From Pelodera strongyloides (lineage: Eukaryota > Nematoda > Chromadorea > Rhabditida > Rhabditidae), in NCBI GenBank assembly GCA_036852015.1, contig JAANDG010000480.1, positions 50,872 to 114,871 of the forward strand: 64,000 nucleotides of DNA, given 5' to 3'. Position 1 is the stretch's first letter; each line of letters starts with the position of its first letter. A program made the translations under genes and the position numbers. Positions 57,559 through 64,000 of the stretch are shown here, in pieces. Below the pieces are notes generated by a model, which saw only the letters and a program-made list of their open reading frames with translations, was not told the origin of the DNA and made no database searches.

Positions 57559-57739
57559 TTAAAGGGGTATAGGACGTGGTGTAGAAGCGTATGCTGAACA
57601 ACTGCACTCCAATGCTTTGTATGCAAATTTCTGCGCCCGTCGATGCATTTCGGCACAGAAAGGAACACAATGTGCGTACAATACAGTGCAACACAGTTTC
57701 CCAACAATGCTACACAAACCACGTCCCATGCCGCTTTAA
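57559..57739. mobile_element. TTAA MITE, family F
   Basis: It runs from TTAAAGGGGTATAGGACGTG to CACGTCCCATGCCGCTTTAA. The inner word gcgtatgctgaacaactgca matches the family. A related copy follows at 58187-58343 (TTAAAACGGTACGGCACGTG to CACGTGAAATACCGCTTTAA). Confidence 0.75.
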
Positions 57740-58630
57740 CCAATCGCGGAAATACCAACAACTAAGAGCATCACCTGTTCCCCAATCACCAGCAAAGACC
57801 CTTCAACAAAAGAAAATACCCCGAAAAAGATAAGTGAACGAATGAAAACATATATAAGTCAAATTATGAAAGAGGACTATAGTATGGTAAAAAAAACTGT
57901 AATACAAGAATAAAACACCGCGTAACAAATGTGGAAAACAATTACGGTCCGGAACTAGGCCTCAAATTATGCCACTAATATCATAGACCAAGGGTCTTAT
58001 AGAATATCAAGAAAACAAATCTGCATTAGCCCCGTTCGTGGCCGTTCTTGGGCATTATGTGAGAGGGAGGAGGGCCCCATCGAATAGGGCCAATTGTCTT
58101 TTTTCCTTAATGTGAATAAAAAGGGGCCCTTCAAATTGGAACACGAAGCCGCTATTCATTAACGTATCGAGCCGGAGGGCATACACTTAAAACGGTACGG
58201 CACGTGGTTTTTGAGGTTATATGTATATGCCGGGCAACTGCACTTCCATGTATAATATGCAAATTACTTTCCAATTTGCACACAATACATAGGAACGTAG
58301 TTGTTCATCATACGTCTTAAAACCACGTGAAATACCGCTTTAAGTATCAAAATCCCTCCAACCATTATAACATGTCCAATAGCCAAAAGTGTTCCAATTC
58401 CTCAAAAAGAGCAGCTCGATATCCGCATTTCCAAATTAATTAAAAAGCCCTACTAGGCGGCGGGAGGCTGGTTTCTGACCGGATACAACACAATGGTCGG
58501 GGGAAGAGAAATAAGGATACAGACTACAGAGAGAGAGAGAGGCACTGCACAAATCGAAGAGACTTTGATGACAGAGATGGGAAATATCATAGAAAAGGTG
58601 GAGAGGACAGACGTCCACTCGCTGCTCCGC

Positions 58631-61130
58631 TCACTGAGTTTTCTTGTTATCCTTCTTTGAGGCACCGTTCGATTTCGGCGATTCCTTTTCGGATTTCTTC
58701 TCATCTACAAAAAAGGATCAATAAAATCACGCGTTATAGATTTGTTGGTTCAGTATCAGTCTCAGTCCGGTTACAGTCGGTCAATACATTATCATTATCC
58801 TAACATCGGACATCGAAATCCGGTTCCAGGTTTATCAACATCACTAACATAATTCGTAATTATCACCGTCACAAAAACTGATTATGACGCGGAAAAGCGA
58901 GAGATGAATTACAAATACAAAGGGAAACGATAACAGAAGATCGAACACTAAATCCTTGGAGCTTGAATAATCACTAAGACACAAAGACACTGTGACACAG
59001 CCATCCAACAAATGACTAACAATAAGACTAAGCAAGACTAAGAAACCAAAATTGAGTACCTACAAATCCACTAGGATCAGGATTCAGAATTCAATTTGAA
59101 TAACGTACCACTCTTTTCACTCTTCTTCTCCTTCTTTTGCGAGGCGGCCTTCTTGGGTGCTCCAGTGGGGAATACCTGGTCGATTACCAAGACGATCATC
59201 TGGAACGGAACGAAGAAATAATTATAATACTTTAAGGTATAAATATTAGGTATCGCCAATGTTCCCCTCTCGGGTACTGATTTGGATTCCACAGATGTCA
59301 AGGGTCCAAATAAAAACTCATGTTAGAACTTTCGAGACGAACGATCGCACCAGCCGTTGGACCAGCTGGCTTCAAAAAAAGAAGAAATAAAACTCACGAA
59401 TCCGAGGACGCATCCAAGGGCCAAGGTGACAAAGGCGAAGAGTGAATACGATGCCCACGAGGGGACTCCCTTCACCTCGACGAGGTGGTTGTGCAGATCA
59501 CGGACGGCCATCGACAGCTTGAAGAAGACGGCGACAACACCCATCCTGTAATGAAAGGATTACTCCAAAAGGGTTGGTTGAAAGTTAGAAGTTAGGATTG
59601 TAATCAAGTCTAAAAGCCTTCCTCTGATTATGTAAAGGACTATGTTTCAAGAAACGTTTATAAGTAATACATGGAATATCACTAGTATTACACGCATGTT
59701 AACCTCCAAAATCAGCGCAAATTCACTAAACGGATTCGGCCAGCTTATGGAGCAGCTCGGACCTCGGAATATACTAAATACACACACACACAAATACACT
59801 CACACACAAACACACACCCAAAATCATAAACACCTACTGTGCAGAGTTGGGATGCTTGTAATCGGGCACTGGGTCCACCACTCTCCATCTCTTGTCCTCG
59901 ATGTACGATATGAAGTCGTTCTTGTCACGGGGGCCACTGTACTGACGGAAAACGCCGTCCTTCACGCTGAACATTGACAGGTATTATACTATAATACTAA
60001 ATTTGTGCTTTGCTAATATTGCAAATTAATTCTCGATATATTTGTGAAATAAAGTAAATGACAGCCTTGAGCAACCGCCTCAAAATAGGAGTTTGGCTGG
60101 TAACATTAGGTAACCATATAACCTACACAAGGTATCTACTAAGATTCCCTAAAAAGAAAAAGTTTCAATTTAAAAAGTTTGCCATCACGTACGTTACGGT
60201 GACATGGGCTGCGACAAGATACTTCGGAAAACTTACTGATAGATGGTGGGCAGCGCGGTGACCAGGAATCGGCCAGAGAGTCCAGGATTCACAGTAACGT
60301 CAACCTCTCCAACCTGAGCATAAGACATATAAGATAAGAACATACAAGATACAATTTCTGCCCAAACAAACTTCTCGAGCAATTTGGTGAATGGATGGCT
60401 CAAAGCTGCTCCACCGGCCCTGTTTTAAAAGTATGATGGAAAAATGCATTCACATATGTCGTATGCAAATGTGAACAAGTAGAGTAAAAAATAGCACAGT
60501 TATTTGCATACACTGCATGGGAGTTGAGCACTCAGCATACGTTTCAAAAAGCGGATGTTTACCACTTTAAAGTTTACAAATTACCTTGCTTTGAGAGACC
60601 CGTGTATCCGCTCAGTTACAAAATAATCAATAAAGTACATATTAATAATAAAGCAATAAATCATGGAAATTGGAAATGTCAACAACTTCACACCTTAATG
60701 TTCAAGTCTCGGCTCCAGTCGGCGAATGAATTCCACGCCTTTTGAAGGTCCTTGCACGCTGGGCACCAAGGAGCATGGCTGCAATTAAGTACCACGGTAA
60801 AAGGGAGAATTTAATCAAATAAAAAAAAAATCTATCGATATATGTCAATGACAGTAGAAGAAAAATTGATAGCTGTCTTGTTCTGTCACGTAAGGCAACC
60901 AAGTCCATAAACAACCGTCGGCAACCAGTCACCAAATGGTTTCCACCAACCATTTGGCAACCACTTAGAAACCACTTGGAGACCATTTAGTGACCATTTG
61001 CCGCCAAGTTTCGAGAAAATATTCACAAAATAAACAAATAGTCCACTGATTAACTCACAACTCAACCATCCACTCGCCTGTCATCAGCTCATTCCAGTTT
61101 TCTTCGTGCACAGAGATCAGCGCATTGCTC
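58631..61130 (-). CDS. dpy-11: TMX1/DPY-11, thioredoxin-related ER transmembrane protein (first exon missing)
   Basis: Single-pass ER membrane oxidoreductase acting on thiols of folding secretory proteins; the C. elegans relative DPY-11 is needed for body shape. Exons in transcript order: 61059-61130, 60694-60778, 60237-60313, 59838-59966, 59398-59545, 59109-59199, 58631-58704; phases agree and encode about 225 aa. The thioredoxin fold begins SNALISVHEENWNELMTGEW, the active site is HAPWCPACKDLQKAW (CPAC, the TMX1 form), and the cis-proline loop is in VTALPTIYH. The segment GVPSWASYSLFAFV and the following hydrophobic residues form the membrane helix. The C-terminal tail is Lys/Glu/Ser-rich and ends KKTQ. 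Phase at 61130 requires an upstream exon of length 3n+2, presumably the signal peptide. I could not find it in 61131-64000, where repeats dominate. Confidence 0.95.
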
Positions 61131-61774
61131 CTACAAAAGAATCAAATTGTATAATTTACGATTAATAAAGGTTAAAGCGGTATAACAACCGGTTTTTGAA
61201 ACACATGTTGGACAATTGCATTCGATTTATGGTTGACATTCTACTTATTATATAAAGTTGGGAGCTTTGTTTGTTTGTTTGATTGTTTGGATGATGTGCG
61301 TTACGCTCAGGAAGTAGGATTGGTTCAGTAGTTCATGTTCCCATGCCATCTCACATCCCGAGCGCCCCCCTCACAATAGTCCAAAAAAGGCTGCATATAC
61401 GGAATGTGTGTGTTGTATCGTTCGGGCGCGGTGGCGCGCAGCTCATTTTAGGAAAGAAGGAACACTCACAACTCAAAGAACTACCAAAACACAATCCGTG
61501 ACAGCTTTTTATGAAATACTTTTTGTAATCACTTCGTAGTCTAATTTTTCATTTACTCATTTACAAAGATTTAGTCGACATATTTTGCAACAAAGCATTG
61601 AGTAATTCTCTGCACATTTCCCTTATTTCCCATGAAACGAGCGTCCAATCTTGAGCGATTTTTCGGTCGGACGAAAGAACATTCAACAGAATTTCTTAAT
61701 TTCGCGTAGTTTTTGCTTTAGTATGGATAATACACGGTATCACCTGTAACGTTCGACGACATTGTTTAATACAG
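61131..61774. other. 5' flank of TMX1
   Basis: This must contain or precede the missing signal-peptide exon. It holds half of a family F element near 61170-61240 (ggtataacaaccggtttttg) and a GC-rich patch near 61425-61450 (cgggcgcggtggcgcgcagc). I see no confident exon. Confidence 0.4.
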
Positions 61775-62157
61775 TTAAAGCGAATTAGCGGTCGGTCTCA
61801 ACAAAAAAATACAAAAAGAGGAGGAGTAAACAACCGTGCGTTGACCGCCGTTTTCAAACCGCCGTTTTACTAGCCGAATTCAAAATATTTTGTCAACATT
61901 TCGTCATTTGGATGCTGCGGTATGCGTGATCATTTGAAAAGGCCATCCCTCGATTTTTCCAGGGCCGTGCTAGTATTAAAATCGGCAAATCGCCTGAAGC
62001 GAATTTTCCCATACAAAATCGCAAAATATGGCTGTTTGAGAACATTTTTGTGCAAGATGCCCTTATTTGTTTGTGTTTTTATGTTTATTTTCGTTTATAA
62101 CTTTTTTCAAACTATTTTTGGTGAAAAAACCCCAAACCGGGTGGTATTTCGCTTTAA
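61775..62157. mobile_element. TTAA element, family F-like (first of three abutting)
   Basis: It runs from TTAAAGCGAATTAGCGGTCG to ACCGGGTGGTATTTCGCTTTAA. It is longer than the other family F copies. An 85-codon open frame inside has no recognisable domain. Its right TTAA is shared with the next element. Confidence 0.6.
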
Positions 62158-62573
62158 AGGAGGAGGCTCACGAGAATGAAGTGCTCGAATGGTTTTCTTT
62201 TATCGAAATATGATGGTATTAAGTTCCGAAAGACATGCTTTACAATGCAAAAGCTTTTAACTGGAAGGAGTAAACCAATATAAAACTATGAATTCAATCA
62301 AAATTTTGGATCGTAAAAAATAGTTGATTTCCATAGTGGGCATGCAAATTTTGTGCTGGCTTGCAAAATGACTTGTAAATTTGCATGTTTAGCTTTGAAG
62401 TCTACCTTGCATACGATAGGTTATTTTATTTGACTTCGCGTTCTTAGATTAATTAATTCCTCCAAACTAAAGCGCTGAACCTTATAATACTTGTTTTTTG
62501 GAAGATAAACCCATTATCCTTCGATAAAAGGAAACTATTTGAGCACTTCATTCTCGTGAGCCTCCTCCTTTAA
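62154..62573. mobile_element. TTAA MITE, family A copy 2 (second of three abutting)
   Basis: Ends match copy 1 (TTAAAGGAGGAGGCTCACGA and inverse). The centre differs, so the right arm is partly replaced by unrelated sequence around 62390-62500. It shares TTAA with both neighbours. Confidence 0.8.
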
Positions 62574-63087
62574 AGGGTCAGGCCCACCGATATAAACCTA
62601 TATTTATTATTTGTTCATAATTCATAAAAAGGATCTTTATTATAATATATACAGACTAAATATTATTCAGTTTTACCATGGGGAAGTTTTTCCGGTAAGC
62701 TTTCCTTACGGAAGGTACCGTAGTCTCATCTTTGTTTAAAGGTGTATGCATTTTTTGTTCGTCTTGGTTTGCCTCGTTGTCTGCACTCTCATGTGCATAT
62801 GTGTCTTCTTACGCTGGTGCCTCTTTATTCAGCATACTCTCTCGTCTTTCGCCGCAGGACTAATATATACGGTACTTTGGAAATGTTTTAACTTCCTTAA
62901 AAATGTTTTAAGTTTCTTTTACCCAAGGCCTGTCTACGGTACCTTCCGTAAGGAAAGCTCACCGGAAAAACTTCCCCATGGTAAAACTGAATAATATTTA
63001 GTTTATATATATTATAATAAATACCCTTTTTATGAATTATGAACAAATAAAAAATATAGGTTTATATCGGTGGGCCTGTCCCTTTAA
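62570..63087. mobile_element. TTAA element, family B/D relative (third of three abutting)
   Basis: It runs from TTAAAGGGTCAGGCCCACCG to CGGTGGGCCTGTCCCTTTAA, with long arms that include accatggggaagtttttccg and its inverse. The centre (about 62745-62930) is non-repetitive and GC-average, with no recognisable gene. Confidence 0.8.
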
Positions 63088-63129
63088 GGAAAAAAAGATC
63101 TGTGACAATTTTTTTAAGATTTGGGATTT

Positions 63130-64000
63130 TTTCTGCTTCTAACGATTTGCAGACAGTTTAGGATGAATACGTTCACCAGTTATATAAAGGGCATACTAAA
63201 ACTATGTTCGATCCCATGTTTAACATTCGTATAGGTTTCAGAAAGTAAAATAGCCGTCACTTATTCCGCTGTTTTTAGGCTTTGGCAAATTTTTTTAGGT
63301 TATAGACTTATAGAGTCCAGCAAGTTGCAGACAATTTAGGAGAAATATAGTCAACAGAAAATAAGTTCTACCCCCGTGTTGGATATTGGTGTAGGTTACA
63401 AAAGGAAAATAACAAAAGTGTGGACAAAAGTGTATTTCCTTTGGACAAATGTTTGCTTCTAACTTACATAGCCCAGCGAAACATTGCGACGTATCATCCA
63501 GGCACTTATTAATTTTTTTTTTTGAAATTTTTTCGATATTGTAGAGTCCAGCAAGTTGCAGACAATTTAGGAGGAATATAGTCAACAGAAACTAAGTTCT
63601 AACCCGTGTTCAATATTGGTATGGGTTTCAAAAGGAAAAATGAGAGACTGGAGACTCTTTACATATACATGTTTCTTCCTAACTTACATAGCCCAGCGAA
63701 ACATTGCGGCGTATCAGCCACGCGATATTAAACTGCTTTTAGGATTTGAAATTTTTTCGATATTGTAGAGTCCAGCAAGTTGCAGACAATTTAAGAGGAA
63801 TATAGTCAACAGAAACTAAGTTCTAACCCGTGTTTAATATTGGTATGGGTTTCAAAAGGAAAAATGAGACACTGGAGTCTCTTTGCAGACAACTGTTTCT
63901 TCCTAACTTATATAGCACAGCGAAACATTGCGGCGTAAGCCACGCGATATTAAGCTGCTTTTAGTAGGCTTTGGCAATTTTTTTCGATGTCCTAGAGTAG
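63130..64000. repeat. Satellite of about 230 bp, at least three units, runs off the window
   Basis: The word agagtccagcaagttgcaga recurs at about 63312, 63543 and 63767. It is followed each time by caatttaggaggaatatag, gtcaacagaaactaagttct and acatagcccagcgaaacatt or close variants, spacing 224-231 bp. A more diverged unit precedes from about 63130. The array continues beyond the window end. Confidence 0.85.

Larger units (their letters stand above)
55693..58630. other. Intergenic region between LTR element and TMX1
   Basis: AT-rich sequence with few features. It holds the possible receptor fragment at 55839-56171, a perfect hairpin at 56339-56392, and two family F MITEs (57559-57739 and 58187-58343). 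No complete gene was found. The TMX1 3' end and its poly(A) site must lie near the right edge. Confidence 0.45.

Overview
The window is a gene-moderate, repeat-rich piece of a nematode nuclear genome. Genes are split into many short exons with GT-AG introns, and acceptors often end in tttcag or tttag. The homologues found match nematode relatives in length: a PAF1 of about 430 residues and a DPY-11-type TMX1. A short interstitial run of the nematode telomere hexamer (TTAGGC on one strand) lies inside an intron. Several start codons sit just downstream of a splice-acceptor-like sequence, as expected with spliced-leader trans-splicing. I cannot name the species.

Layout. 1-1419: AT-rich sequence ending in a TTAA-flanked MITE. 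1423-12192 (+): a 20-exon gene for a 627-residue coiled-coil protein that I do not recognise. 12967-20262 (-): ALG12, the dolichol-linked oligosaccharide alpha-1,6-mannosyltransferase, convergent with the first gene. 22279-28096 (+): an adenylate-forming acyl-CoA synthetase ending in SKL (peroxisomal). 28745-34388 (+): PAF1 of the Paf1 elongation complex. 35629-36727 (-): the last two exons of an unrecognised gene. 36728-48394: mostly repeats, with one orphan terminal exon at 45120-45230 (-). 48395-50899 (-): a UCHL3-type ubiquitin C-terminal hydrolase. 51119-55582: a complete, very young LTR retroelement in minus orientation. It has near-identical 544/543-bp LTRs, a primer-binding site, and one 727-codon ORF that joins an Arg/Ser repeat region to a truncated envelope-glycoprotein-like region. 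It has no gag or pol. 58631-61130 (-): TMX1/DPY-11 thioredoxin-related transmembrane protein, lacking only its signal-peptide exon. 61131-64000: three abutting TTAA elements and a roughly 230-bp satellite running off the end.

The genes are unrelated housekeeping functions (ER glycosylation, ER redox folding, peroxisomal lipid activation, Pol II elongation, ubiquitin recycling) and do not form a pathway or a tight operon. The strongest unusual biology is the retroelement: its ORF is chimeric, and its 3' LTR, with TATA box, lies in sense orientation only about 220 bp upstream of the UCH start codon. Further points are a stop-containing alternative exon in PAF1, a set of TTAA-specific MITE families that nest and abut, and two long hairpins. 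Exon models were built by hand from splice signals and reading-phase continuity.
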